A stretch of 64,000 bases of DNA from Salisapilia sapeloensis. Lineage: Eukaryota > Oomycota > Peronosporomycetes > Peronosporales > Salisapiliaceae. This document shows positions 54,431 to 64,000 of this stretch, piece after piece. Both the position numbers and the translations under genes were made by a program. Numbering within the stretch: the stretch's first letter is position 1; each line of letters starts with the position of its first letter. The DNA lies in NCBI GenBank assembly GCA_023334545.1, contig JAADVB010000008.1:62001-126000 (forward strand), given 5' to 3'. The notes beneath the pieces are model-generated. The model did not search any database and was not told the DNA's origin. It saw only the letters and a program-made list of their open reading frames with translations.

Positions 54431-55543
54431 ATGAGGAGCGTAAGCGTCCTCTTCCTGCTCTTTGCACTTATCATTGCAGCCGTTGTTGCCGACCCACGTG
54501 AAGTGGAGAATGAAGCGTATGTTTTGAGTTCATTCACATCCTTTAATGCTTTATAAACAACATCCATAACCTAGCATTTGATTGCCAATAGATACATGGA
54601 CTTGGACGAAGCGTCTGTCCCTGATGTAGCAATCGAGAAGCGTGTATCCATTGCACTCGAGCATAACATCGGTCCAGAAGCCTCTAGCGTGTTTTCTCCT
54701 CGAGGCTCGGTCGAAGTCCTCTTCGGATCGTCCTTGGTGAAACCCCAAGCTACTTTCAAAGACACTCCTTCCTTGTCTGAAGTTGAGCTCCAGGAATTTC
54801 AGGTATGCATGCATGATGTAACAATGGACTATGATATGCTCACGACTTTATAGTCTCTCTTGGCGAATAATGGCTATTACATGGTTCGAGCTCGTTCAGA
54901 TCCGGAGGATGCCAGCTCTCATTACGTCGCTGCTTCCATCCCCATCGTATTAGCTCTTTTATGGCAGCATCTGTAGTCATCTAAATGTAGCTGTGTGTAG
55001 TGCATGCTAGCGGCCGTGAAGATGCATGAAGACTTGGCTTTCCACATGTCAGATGACGGTCAGCTCATCGGCATCGAGTTCCTCACGCCTTACATTTCTC
55101 CATCTACCTGCTCTCAAGTCCAGAAGGTATGCAAGTCACGACTTGATGTGTATCCCCTCTTAGCATTTGAGTATAGAAGGGACTGTCTACGGCGCAATTG
55201 ACACCCCACGCGACCGTCTTCTTGGCTCAACCTGGAGCGAGGTAATGCTCCAAACAACATGTACTAGTATCGAGTCTAATAAGAGTATCTAGTCCTCCCA
55301 AGAATGTTGGTGCTCGAAAGGATAGCATTCCGAAAGGAGTGAAACCAGCGAAAGCGGATGGCGAGGAAGAAGCTGTGGAAGAGAACCCGTCCTTCTTCCG
55401 AAAATATGTACGTTCCTCTTGGAGTTTGTTTAGATCGAGTACTCATGTCATTATAGTGGTACATCATCCTACCAATCGTCATCTTCAGCCTCGTGGGTGG
55501 ACAGGAACCACAAGCGGCTGGAGCACCAGCGGGACGACGTTAG
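54431..55543 (+). CDS. EMC10: ER membrane protein complex subunit 10 (EMC10)
   Basis: Lumenal subunit of the EMC insertase that helps place multi-pass proteins in the ER membrane. Seven exons: 54431-54516, 54592-54802, 54854-54946, 55001-55126, 55177-55241, 55293-55407 and 55457-55543. The six introns are 75, 51, 54, 50, 51 and 49 nt, and every junction keeps phase. The product has 260 residues (human EMC10 is 262). Signal peptide: VSVLFLLFALIIAAVVA. Family landmarks are VSIALEHNIGPEASSVFSPR, LANNGYYMVRAR, YVAASIPICMLAAVKMHEDL (compare human SSFVPACSLVESHLSD), DGQLIGIEFLTP and ATVFLAQPGA. NPSFFRKYWYIILPIVIFSL then gives the single C-terminal membrane span, as in human 'KSFFAKYWMYIIPVVLFL'. 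The tail is Gly/Ala/Pro-rich. Confidence 0.9.
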
Positions 55544-56147
55544 AATGGTCGTATCGAAACTTGGGTTGGAATAAAGCTACCTGCCTTTAAAGACTGAAGC
55601 TATGCTCAATCTCGAGATTTCTATACGTAATAGTTGTATCGTTCTTTCGAAGGGTCCAGAGATCTGTCTTATATAATCTTTGCTTTTAATGTTGTGGATA
55701 CTTGATACTGAATCATGAACACTCTAGTTCCTCTCCTAGACATATAGATACAAGGTGAACTCAGAGATGGTACTAACCAGGAGCAATCATCACGCGACTA
55801 CCTCGACATTCTTTTTTATAAAAGGACTCGTTTACCCAACAGATTCTGCTTTTAGACGCTCGGAAAAGGATACTAGATGGAAGCATGAGCTAATCATCGA
55901 CCTCATCGCCTTTTATGGATGGCAGCAAAGCAAATCTTACTTTAGGATCCCTCGGATGTGTCATAGCTGAGTATGACGACATCGTGCGAGATCCAGACTG
56001 TAGCTGAAATCAAGTGATAGCCAGATTAGCAGCACATTTCTCTTCCAGCCTTTAGTAATTTTCATCAAATGTGTATCTGCTATCAAGTGTAGATACCTCC
56101 AAAAATTGAAACGAACACTACAAGCAAGTGACAGGAGAAATCAATTT
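55544..56147. other. Short spacer between convergent genes
   Basis: About 600 bp. A small plus frame at 55755-55970 has no support. No repeat or RNA gene is seen. Confidence 0.4.
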
Positions 56148-56921
56148 TTAAATCTTTCGAGGCTGATGGTCCATTAATGACTGCGACTCTGTTTCTGGAG
56201 ATAGTTCAGTTGGTGATACGTCGCTAGTAGGATTCGACGCTTGTTGGATAGCAGATGCGCCAGTCCATTGCTGAGATAAGAGAAGCTGACCCCACACGGT
56301 GTTGTCTCCAGTGGCGACTACAACCGCAACGAGCGATCCTTCCACTACTTTTGTCGTCATATAGATTAGGTGCGGCAGACAAAGAGCTTTGTCGGGATAA
56401 TTTCCACTCGGACGACTGGACGGTGGCTCCGTCGATACTTTTTTACGCCACATATTCGAACCTCGGACACTACCTGACTCTAGCGTCAAGTCATCTCCTT
56501 CATCCGAAGTCTCCGAGGCCTCCAGTAGTTTAGACTGATCCACTATGCAGTCGTTGGATGCCTCAATGATACGCATATCAGCAGCGATAATGTCACCAGC
56601 ATGCACTTCAACGACGTCGCCTACAACCAAGCTCGTGGCATCCATCCGCAATGTGCGTGTAGTCGCGTTGGATAGTCGTCGTCTTACTCTGGCTTCCCGA
56701 GGAAGAGCTTCGTTATAGTTCTGCATGGCAGGGGTCTGTGCGAGGCAGGGCAGTAGGCAGCAGAGCCAAGATGGGCACTGGAGAGGCGGAGACACGCGGT
56801 TCGCGCCATGCAGTTGCCTTCGCGCTTGGGCTTCATCACGCGTGAGTCCGCGAGCTGCGTCTACGCCAAAGCGCTGGATGAAGTTGGATAATGCCTCCTC
56901 CTCGACTTTGGTATCCATCAT
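56148..56921 (-). CDS. Membrane-less P-type ATPase N-terminal/actuator-domain protein
   Basis: 257 residues, single exon. The N-terminus (LSNFIQRFGVDAARGLTRDE, then AQARRQLHGANRV) matches the cation-ATPase N-terminal domain of P2-type pumps. Residues ~70-215 match the actuator domain: ALPREARVRRR (pump: 'PQQALVIRDG'), TSLVVGDVVEVHAGDIIAAD, MRIIEASNDCIVDQSKLLEA, and TKVVEGSLVAVVVATGDNTV, then WGQLL. Two things are missing: the TM1-TM2 hairpin that should separate these parts (only CPSWLCCLLPCLAQTPAMQ remains), and everything after the A domain, including TM3-10 and the DKTGT phosphorylation loop. The catalytic TGES of the A domain is replaced by LEASE. The frame is intact. It may be a regulatory decoy of a Na/K- or Ca-type pump, or a recent gene fragment. 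Confidence 0.7.
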   Translation of the reverse strand: MMDTKVEEEALSNFIQRFGVDAARGLTRDEAQARRQLHGANRVSPPLQCPSWLCCLLPCLAQTPAMQNYNEALPREARVRRRLSNATTRTLRMDATSLVVGDVVEVHAGDIIAADMRIIEASNDCIVDQSKLLEASETSDEGDDLTLESGSVRGSNMWRKKVSTEPPSSRPSGNYPDKALCLPHLIYMTTKVVEGSLVAVVVATGDNTVWGQLLLSQQWTGASAIQQASNPTSDVSPTELSPETESQSLMDHQPRKI

Positions 56922-58727
56922 CGCTCTTTAAGAACGGTTTCCTATGCCACTCCTGGTGGTACAGTGGCTGTTTTCAGATTTTAAATAATACAATTGTTTA
57001 CTTTTGGTATAAAGCAAAAGTGTTGCTTGCCGTTGTGATGAATTTCCAGAGTGCAGTACTGACTTTAATCGATGTTTTTGGACGTTGGTGCTTCTCGTAT
57101 GCACATAGCCAATAGTGTAGATATATTCACTCTTATCTGTCCTTTTGATCGCTTTTTGGTCAATGCTAGCCGCTTAGATTATCGATTGACGTCTCTGTTT
57201 CGTGAGAAATGCCGTCCATGCATGACATATCTAGCGTAAATGTGAAACGAAATGAACGTTCGAGAGGCACAAAATTGATGGGATTTATAGGCTACTTTAA
57301 TAGCGTCTAAAGTGTGGATATTTGTTTTATCAATCTACTTTGATATTCATAGGTTCAAAAATATGCACAGTTCGATTGTCATGAATGACATACTGAGTTA
57401 TAACGTTGTAATCAAGATAGCCTATAGTAAAGATCCAAATTCATCAAACTGTTATAAAATTTTGAACTAGCATTGATGCGCTCTAAGTGGCCATGCATAG
57501 TACAATTGAACTGAAAGCACATAGCTAGACACTGGAACAACAGTTTCATCTTACTGATTCTACGTGAGTCATATTCTAACACAATACTCGTGTAGTATCT
57601 CTGGTCTACTATTCTTTTTAATTATATTGCCTCGAGGCTTTATAAACCAGCTTTGAATGCAAGTACTTCATATTTCTTTCGCGTAGACTGTATCCACTCG
57701 TCGTTATCAGGACTTCAACGTTTATCAGATCTGATTTCCGGAACGGATTGTCGAATCTTTCCCGTCTAATGGCTGCTGGGAAACTTTACAAGTACTAGAG
57801 TGGATAGAGTACTTATCTCTGAAATATGATCCGTCCTGTGAAGTCTAAGCAGACACTTGGCCCGTGTGTTTGCCTCCATTGCGGTCATTCATCAGAAAAC
57901 CGAAGTGACCAGTCTGTTGGGCTTGTAGAAGCAGCGTGAGGTACTTTAAGCAAAGCATCGCCAATACGATCGTTTATAGCTAAATCGAAAGCAGCTTTCA
58001 TGACAGGACTGCTTTTATAGGTTAGGATAATAAAATTTTGCTGATACATTCCCGTCGCAACATAACAGATAAGCGTGTGCAGTGAATTTATATGCGAACG
58101 CACTCAAGCCATGCCGACGAAAGCTTTTACACAGAGTAATCGCACTCGGGTGACAACGTTCAAACTAGTCTATTCGAGTACTTGGTGTGTGATCAAAGAT
58201 ACGATTCCTTTTTAAGCATATTCTGGACGGAGGTTTTTTGCAAGAGCCTGAAAGCTTTCGATGTTTTTATATCCTTGTACAAAGCACGAGTTAAAGCTCT
58301 GACACCCAGCTGCATAGATCTTGTTTACCATTTCGATATTTCTTATCTCACAACGCATTACTGGTATGTCGTAGGTAGAGAAGGATGTATGTTACTATAC
58401 TGGTGAACTACGGGAATGGAAACTAGAAGACTGTCGATATGTGGCTTGAAAAGGGCTACATCGGCTGAATGACCATCCGAGGTCATTGTGACCAACAATT
58501 TGATTTATTGCATTCTAACACTATTGTAACCTTCTGTCACGAACTCAAGCCGTCACTACATGGAACCTCACCAACGAACCAGTCTACCCGAAGATGACTC
58601 CGATAGAAAAAATTGCGTACTATGCTGACCATTCGTGGATTTGATTGATTTGTATTTTCATCCGCACTTCATATCATTCATACTTGGATCTGCTTCATCA
58701 AACACAAGATCCTTCCACGTTGAGCAC
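56922..58727. other. Gene-poor AT-rich spacer
   Basis: About 1.8 kb. Small frames at 57885-58103 (minus) and 58182-58406 (plus) have no recognisable features. The ALDH frame is open up to 58635 but has no ATG before 58728. No repeats or RNA genes are seen. Confidence 0.4.
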
Positions 58728-60431
58728 ATGAAGTCGAAAGTGAGCAAGAAGCGCACACCTGGAGTGTCGTCTACTACTCATAGTACAGAAATGTACGACT
58801 TCATGCGATCCACTACTAGTACGAACTTTAGCATCCAGTCTCCGGTCACGAATGGTAACGCAAATTCTTCCAACGTGATTATGTACGGGTCCCGTGAGAG
58901 TGCTCTTGTATCTCCTCAAACGATCACGACGAACTTCGTGCAGTCCACATCAGCCATGAAAACCCTTCGTCAGACATTTATAGATGGAAAGACACTACCA
59001 TTGGAGCACAGGAAGAAACTCCTTCGCAACCTTCAGATCATGGTCACGGAAGGACAGCGACAGCTCACAGATGCTATATGGCTCGATTTAAAACGCCATC
59101 CTGCAGAAACCTATAGCTTGGAACTTTCGGCTGTACATGCTGAGATCCAGCTTCACCTTGATCATTTGAACGAATGGGTCAAGCCGAAAGTGATTACGAA
59201 CTATAACTTTACGACATGGCCGTCCCAGTCGTATATCGTCACTCAGCCGAGAGGTGTGATCTGTATCCTCGGTGCTTGGCACTTGCCGATCCGTATGATG
59301 CTACTGCCACTCATCGCTGCCTTGAGTGCTGGGAACTGTGCTCTACTCATCTTTTCCGGCGGAGATACTACTAAAAACACGAACGAGGCTCTTGCTTCTC
59401 TTCTAGAGCGCTACGTTGACCAGCGCTACGTGCGACTTGTTGGAGGCGGTCGAGAGATGGCAACTCATGTGCTATTGCATGAACAGTTCGACCTTGTCTT
59501 TGCCTCTGGCGGGCCATTGATGGGTCGTGTAGTTGCAAGAGCTGCGTCCGAGTCATTGACACCAACGATCTTAGAACTTGGAGGGAAGAACCCAGCAATT
59601 GTGACGCATACTTGCAATGTCCAAATGGCAGCAAAGAAGATTGCATGGGCATCTTTCTTAAATGCTGGCCAGACGAGTATGCGACCAGACTATGTGCTTG
59701 TCGATGCTCTAGTTGGTGATAAGTTCACAAAGGCAGTGGAGTCCTGGGTCATGCATTTCTATGGTAGCGATCCGAAGTCGAGCGAAAGCTTTGGTCGACT
59801 CGTGAACAAGCGAGCATTCGACCGGATCGATTCCATCCTGAAGAGCGATCGGCGATGGATTACTTTCGGTGGATACAAGGACGCTCGAGACAAATTCATT
59901 TCGCCCACGTTACTACACTTTGGTAAGAACCTTCCTGCGTTCGGTACGAGTTCCGCCATGGTTGACGAGATCTTTGGACCGATACTACCCATCGTCTACT
60001 ACAATCAAGGACACATTGACAGTGCCTTGATGTTCGTCTTGCAAAGAACTCGACCTTTAGCTCTATATCTCTTTACACAAGATGAATACGTTCGTCATCG
60101 AGTTGAGCAGCGGATGCACTCTGGAAGCTTTGTGGTGAACGACTGCATGGCACATACCTTTCATCCGACGCTACCTGTTGGTGGCATTGGTGGCTCGGGT
60201 ATGGGCAAGTATCAAGGCAAAGCTGGCTTTGACGCTTTCTCTCACCAGAAGAGTACGTTACGAAAGTCTGAATGGAATGATTTGGAGGCAAAGTATCCTC
60301 CGTACACAGACGCAAGTGAAAGCAAGTTGAAGAGAGCGATGCAACCGTCAAAGCGAACGCATCGAACGGTGGCTGTACTTGGCCTCGTTCTCTTTATCAT
60401 CATTTTCTTGTTGATCTTATCGACCATTTGA
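58728..60431 (+). CDS. ALDH3-like tail-anchored protein lacking catalytic cysteine
   Basis: 567 residues from ATG 58728. Residues ~75-500 have the ALDH3/fatty-aldehyde dehydrogenase fold: LRQTFIDGKTLPLEHRKKLL, PRGVICILGAWHLPIRMMLL, LTPTILELGGKNPAIVTHTC, ASFLNAGQTSMRPDYVLVDA, VDEIFGPILPIVYY and LPVGGIGGSGMGKYQGKAGF. ALDH3 enzymes use Cys in 'NAGQTCxAPDY' and Asn in 'PWNYP'. Here these are Ser317 and His185 (AWH), while Glu283 of LELGG is kept. The NAD-loop motif 'FTGST.VG' reads FASGGPLMG. The C-terminus is a hydrophobic anchor (TVAVLGLVLFIIIFLLILST) like microsomal ALDH3A2. The ~75-residue N-terminal extension is Ser/Thr-rich. The protein is probably ER-anchored and not an active dehydrogenase. 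It is convergent with PSD, 48 nt apart. Confidence 0.88.
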   Translation: MKSKVSKKRTPGVSSTTHSTEMYDFMRSTTSTNFSIQSPVTNGNANSSNVIMYGSRESALVSPQTITTNFVQSTSAMKTLRQTFIDGKTLPLEHRKKLLRNLQIMVTEGQRQLTDAIWLDLKRHPAETYSLELSAVHAEIQLHLDHLNEWVKPKVITNYNFTTWPSQSYIVTQPRGVICILGAWHLPIRMMLLPLIAALSAGNCALLIFSGGDTTKNTNEALASLLERYVDQRYVRLVGGGREMATHVLLHEQFDLVFASGGPLMGRVVARAASESLTPTILELGGKNPAIVTHTCNVQMAAKKIAWASFLNAGQTSMRPDYVLVDALVGDKFTKAVESWVMHFYGSDPKSSESFGRLVNKRAFDRIDSILKSDRRWITFGGYKDARDKFISPTLLHFGKNLPAFGTSSAMVDEIFGPILPIVYYNQGHIDSALMFVLQRTRPLALYLFTQDEYVRHRVEQRMHSGSFVVNDCMAHTFHPTLPVGGIGGSGMGKYQGKAGFDAFSHQKSTLRKSEWNDLEAKYPPYTDASESKLKRAMQPSKRTHRTVAVLGLVLFIIIFLLILSTI

Positions 60432-60479
60432 TTTGGTGTTACAAGTAGTTTCGATTAATCACATGAGATCCTACTTGTC

Positions 60480-61964
60480 TTAGTCTCGTAGCTGTCCGAT
60501 CGGTTTTCCAAGCATTAACTGTCATTCACATACCATTAGCTTTTCAATTAGCTTGCTAGTGTTTGTTAAAGTACCTTTTCTCCTGGTTGTGTCGTGAATT
60601 GGAAGTTTTTAGGTGCTTCGAAGACGAGGACGACGGTTGATCCGAGTCGGAACTGTGCCACTTCATCTCCTTTCCCTGTGTCCATCCCACTTCCGTACTC
60701 TTTAATGAAACACTTTTTGTCTTCCGCAGCTTGATCCTGCTCCTTGACATTCGTCAAAAAGTCTGGCTCAGCGGACAAGGTGATGGACCCGACGTTCGTG
60801 GCACCGACTGCAGACATACTGAACATCCCGTGCTGCCACTTTCCCATCAACACCACTCGTTCGTTTTCGACGAATAAGCTCGGAATGAGCTTGGCTGCTC
60901 GAGAGTTGACTGGGAAGAGGTTACCAGGAAAATGGCGTCGTTCCATCACCTTCCAGTCGATCGGTGAGTGGATACGATGGTAGTCGCCAGGGGCCAAGTA
61001 GATGACACACTGGTACAAAACCTTGTTCGGGTCTTTCGACCGCCATGAAGGAAAGTCTCCAATAAAGTCATCCAGACGATAGCGAGCTCCTTTGATCTGC
61101 TCTAGAGTTGCAGTAGGTGTAGTTTCATCCACGATACCAAAGGATGTGATCACGCCGTCCACAGGAGACGTGAGGACGCGTGGGTTCATCTCGATTGGAC
61201 GCACGTCGTCCTTTAGTGGACGAGAGAAGAACTCGGCTAGATTGCGGTACGATTCCAGCGGGTATCTACGCACTTGCGAGTTAAAAGGATAGACACAATG
61301 CCAATTAATAGGACGTACTTTGCTTCATCGAGGTTACAGTCGTAGACGTAGGTCCAAGCCTTGTACACTGGAGCTCGAAGGAACGTCGGTCTACAAGTTA
61401 CATATTAATTATTAGATCTATAGATGGATTGAAACATCTTACAGTTCCTTGTCGTGGACTTTGCCCCAGAGGCGAGAGATGGCTCGATAGGGAAGCAGTT
61501 TAATCGATTCCAGCTACCGCATGTGAGACATTGTGCTCTATGATAAATATGTGGAGAAAGGAGTACTTGTCTTTGGGTTGCCATGCCACTCTCGAATTCA
61601 GTTGGCGGTGTAGGAAGCCTCGTCACTGCCAGTGATGGACCTTCGCGACGGTCATCAGCGGCAATGCTTAGATGATACCATTGCAACGCTGCAATCAGTG
61701 CAAATCCACCTGCTGCCGGCACTTTCCAGCCCATTGGGTTACCCCACCCAGGCGGAACGTCATCCTTTGGGGCTTCATGTTTGGTCTTTTGCTTGCTAGA
61801 AAATGAGCGGACTCTGTACGACGATCACATCGTGTAGGCGATTAGTTTAAAGATTTAATGTGTTGGAATGATAGATTGCGAATCGAGCATGTAGCATACC
61901 TTGATGAACGCGCTGAAAGTCTGAAAGCGAATCGTGGCGAGGCTCTCGAGGGTGCTGCCAACAT
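60480..61964 (-). CDS. Phosphatidylserine decarboxylase, mitochondrial
   Basis: Makes phosphatidylethanolamine from phosphatidylserine in the inner membrane. Six exons: 61964-61900, 61795-61567, 61513-61443, 61390-61319, 61265-60575 and 60518-60480. The introns are 104, 53, 52, 53 and 56 nt, all phases consistent, giving 388 residues. The N-terminus is an Arg/Ser/Ala presequence (MLAAPSRASPRFAFRLSARS). One membrane span follows (VPAAGGFALIAALQW). Landmarks: ESIKLLPYRAISRLWGKVHD, YPLESYRNLAEFFSRPLK, TSPVDGVITSFG, IYLAPGDYHRIHSPIDW, LFPVNSRAA and ATNVGSITL. The self-cleavage LGST motif has Ser355, which becomes the pyruvoyl group. The last exon restores the standard ending LMLGKPIGQL; without it the frame would stop 5' of that motif. 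With the ethanolamine kinase, both routes to PE are in this window. Confidence 0.94.
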
Positions 61965-62253
61965 GGTTGCTACTCCACAGCGTAAGTGAACAATAACGAT
62001 TTAACAAGCACATAAAGTATTATTTTGATAAATACATACAAAATTATAGTGTATTATAGGCTTTCAGTTTCACTAGATGTATAATTTAATCTTAACAAGG
62101 CTGTATTACGAATAAAGTGAAAGGTTTTGGGCATAATGGCTACGAATTAGACTAGCCAAGCTCGACGCCATCCGACGAAATTCTTAAGCGAATCGAAAGG
62201 TTTTCATCCCTTGTGTAATCTCTGCACTCCTTTTATAGACCTAGAACTGAATT

Positions 62254-63029
62254 ATGGACTCGTGGGGTATGTACACATATGCATAATGTTATTGTACGAG
62301 GAATCTTAAATTAAAATTGGTCTAGACGATGATGAATTTGAGGTGCCAACCATTAATGCGAACAACGCCACCAAGCTGAACTGGGACGATGAAGAAGAAG
62401 AGGAGGAAGCACCTGCCCCTGTCCAGGAGCCCACGCCGAGTGCACCCAAGGGTCCGCTCAAGCCCAAGCAGCTCAAGAAGCTAAAAATGAAGGAGCTCGA
62501 GGAAAAACGCGAGTTGGAAGTCAAGCTCGCCAAGGCTCGCTTGGAAGACCAGGCGAATGAGACGGAGGACCAGCGTAAAGCCCGTGAGAAGGCTGCGATG
62601 GAAGAGGCGGACTTTGAAGCTGCTGTCGATGCGTTTGCCAGTGTCCCTCTCAAATCGGCCAAGGCCAGTGGCGATGACAGCGTCGAGGGCAGTATCGAGA
62701 GCATGCGTCTCATGTCGCTAGCTGACCACGAGAAGCTCGGTGAAGCCGTCTCGAAGCGTCTAGCTGACTCGAACGCCAAGTACGCTTTGGAGTGCATTAA
62801 GGTCTTGTTGACGAAAGGCACACAGAGTCTCAGTGCCGACGACATGAAGGAGCTGACGACGATTTTGAACGTCGTGAAGAACGATAAAATCCAACGTGCT
62901 AAGCCCAAGACCAAGAAGAAGAAGCAGTCGGGTCGTCAAGGCTATGCGAATGTCGAACGCAGTGCTCCGACTCGAGGCGTCGGCGCGATGGACTATGACG
63001 AGTACGATGACTTTGATGATTTCATGTAA
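62254..63029 (+). CDS. Eukaryotic translation initiation factor 3 subunit J (eIF3j)
   Basis: Loosely bound eIF3 subunit that sits in the decoding centre of the 40S subunit. Exon 1 is only 13 nt (62254-62266). A 59-nt intron leads to exon 2 (62326-63029), giving 238 residues. The splice makes MDSWDDDEFEVP, the classic eIF3j start, which supports this short first exon. An acidic stretch (LNWDDEEEEEEAPAP) is followed by a Lys/Glu-rich helix (LKPKQLKKLKMKELEEKREL). A conserved core follows (LADHEKLGEAVSKRLADSNA, KYALECIKVLLTKG, LTTILNVVKNDKIQRAKPKT). It ends GAMDYDEYDDFDDFM, the acidic terminus seen across the family. Codon use is biased to C/G third positions, consistent with high expression. 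Convergent with the UBR gene, 42 nt apart. Confidence 0.95.
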
Positions 63030-63071
63030 GCAGCTAGAAGGAAATACAAGACGCTTGCGAAAAACCTTGCT

Positions 63072-64000
63072 TTAGTAGTAATTATTTCGAATGAACTGGT
63101 CTGACGTCCGACGCTTTCGACTCACTTCATTCGCCACTTGGTGCGTCGCATACAGCGTCTGCAGAGCTTTCATGCGTTGGGCACTCAGGAAGAGCGGTCG
63201 ACCTCGTCGAAGGTTAATGTCCTCTTCTCCAAACTTATCAAGGTAAGGAGATCCAAAGTAAGAGCTGCGAGGACCGTAGACGAGTAGCACCGAGCTCACG
63301 CGCATGAGGAAGAACATGCCGACACCTGCGCCACATGTCAGCGCGTGGTAAGTGCATGCGCCCATACCATTCTGTCGTCGACAGCAGTCGCTGCCAGCGC
63401 ACAGGACCTGTCCGCAGACGAGGCAGATGGCTGGGTTCTCGACAATGTTCCACGTCTGTCGACACTTGCTCTTGCCTAAGATATCCGAATGCAAGTCCGT
63501 GTACAGACTAGCCAGCGAGACCAGCCGGACGCTAGTGAAAGCGTAGCGGAGGGTAGGATCGTCACTGTCGTTCGTCATGCTGTCGCCTCGCATACGACGT
63601 AGAGGTAGAGGCGGCATCACTTTCCAGTTACATTCTAGCACCTCATTGTCTACAGTCGTCGTCTTCGCCATGGCCGTGAGCAACGCCTCAGCATCGCCCT
63701 TCTCTTCATACGACACTCTCGCCTGATCCTCCACGGCTGCTAGACGGTGTGTCCGTAGCTGAGACGCAGCCATCAAGAGGTAGTTTAGCATATCGGCGTT
63801 GGACAAGACTTGCTCCACGGACGGCACACCTAGCTGCTCGGCCATGTCGTCGTACTTTGTCGTGAGTCTCAAGGACTGGACAAAGTTGGCACTCCACGAT
63901 GCGTCAGGGTCCTGCTCTGCTCGGAAGCAGGCGCGACAGAGCAGCGTCATTTCCCGCATGAAGGCCAGACAGCTCGATTCGAACATGCACCGAAGCTGCT
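63072..64000 (-). CDS. UBR-type E3 ubiquitin ligase, C-terminal part (N-terminus beyond window)
   Basis: Open from the window edge; only the last ~309 residues are visible. The end matches the C-terminal cap (UBR/autoinhibitory) of N-recognins UBR1/2/3. NPAICLVCGQVLCAGSDCC is followed by GMGACTYHALTCGAGVGMFF, VLLVYGPRSSYFGSPYLDKF, GEEDINLRRGRPLFLSAQRM and then KALQTLYATHQVANEV. Human UBR1 has the same order: 'CLVCG..LC...YCC', 'GACT.H...CG.G.G.F', 'SPYLD.YGE.D.GLRRG.PL.L'. UBR ligases recognise destabilising N-terminal residues and mark proteins for proteasomal degradation. The preceding ~150 residues are helical. The UBR box and RING would lie outside the window, so the exact UBR class cannot be set. 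Confidence 0.9.
   Translation of the reverse strand, partial: QLRCMFESSCLAFMREMTLLCRACFRAEQDPDASWSANFVQSLRLTTKYDDMAEQLGVPSVEQVLSNADMLNYLLMAASQLRTHRLAAVEDQARVSYEEKGDAEALLTAMAKTTTVDNEVLECNWKVMPPLPLRRMRGDSMTNDSDDPTLRYAFTSVRLVSLASLYTDLHSDILGKSKCRQTWNIVENPAICLVCGQVLCAGSDCCRRQNGMGACTYHALTCGAGVGMFFLMRVSSVLLVYGPRSSYFGSPYLDKFGEEDINLRRGRPLFLSAQRMKALQTLYATHQVANEVSRKRRTSDQFIRNNYY

Noticed and set aside
61796-61820. GCTCATTTTC as an oomycete initiator element
   Set aside because: It resembles the initiator but lies at the 3' end of the first intron of the phosphatidylserine decarboxylase gene, where splicing from an upstream presequence exon is well supported.

Overview
The window looks like nuclear DNA of an oomycete, of the Phytophthora or downy-mildew kind; I cannot name the species. 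The signs are: densely packed protein genes on both strands; GT-AG introns that are mostly 49-106 nt long; many convergent neighbours only 28-83 nt apart; AT-rich spacers; and gene families typical of oomycetes. These families are a GH72 wall enzyme, a START-FYVE relic, multi-pass membrane proteins with a Ser/Thr loop, Cys/His-repeat 'WRKY19-like' proteins and an oomycete-style bZIP. A homologue of the axonemal dynein assembly factor ZMYND10 suggests a lineage with flagellate zoospores. I rebuilt exon-intron structures by hand. In each case the reading phase across the junction was checked.

Layout. 1-15 kb: ATG13 (partial), INTS5, a coiled-coil protein, ethanolamine kinase, a calycin-like protein, a GPI-anchored GH72 enzyme, CstF-64, ZMYND10 and PDCD4. 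15-31 kb: an SR-like RRM/zinc-finger protein, tRNA-Ala(AGC), dihydrouridine synthase 1, a giant SET fusion protein, a membrane protein and a chromodomain protein. 31-44 kb: a Cys/His-repeat protein, an NPEPL1-type aminopeptidase, PHAX, a membrane-protein fragment, a ubiquitin-like/Tudor-like protein and organellar prolyl-tRNA synthetase. 44-54 kb: a START-FYVE pseudogene, a TIP30-like protein, a gene-poor stretch, a bZIP and a multi-PH protein. 54-64 kb: EMC10, a membrane-less P-type ATPase actuator protein, a tail-anchored ALDH3-like protein without its catalytic cysteine, phosphatidylserine decarboxylase, eIF3j and the C-terminus of a UBR ubiquitin ligase.

The most striking object is the gene at 22184-26375. 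One polypeptide carries an AWS-SET-postSET module of SETD2 type, a Tudor-like and an RRM-like segment, a cyclin K/T-like double fold and a CDK-like domain that has lost its catalytic residues. In animals and fungi, SETD2/Set2 methylates H3K36 after CDK9/CDK12-cyclin kinases phosphorylate RNA polymerase II. Here the writer and a dead copy of the kinase-cyclin pair appear to be one protein. Other genes that look like active-site or membrane-anchor losses (ALDH, P-type ATPase) and domain loss (ZMYND10 without MYND) make pseudo-enzymes a theme of this window.
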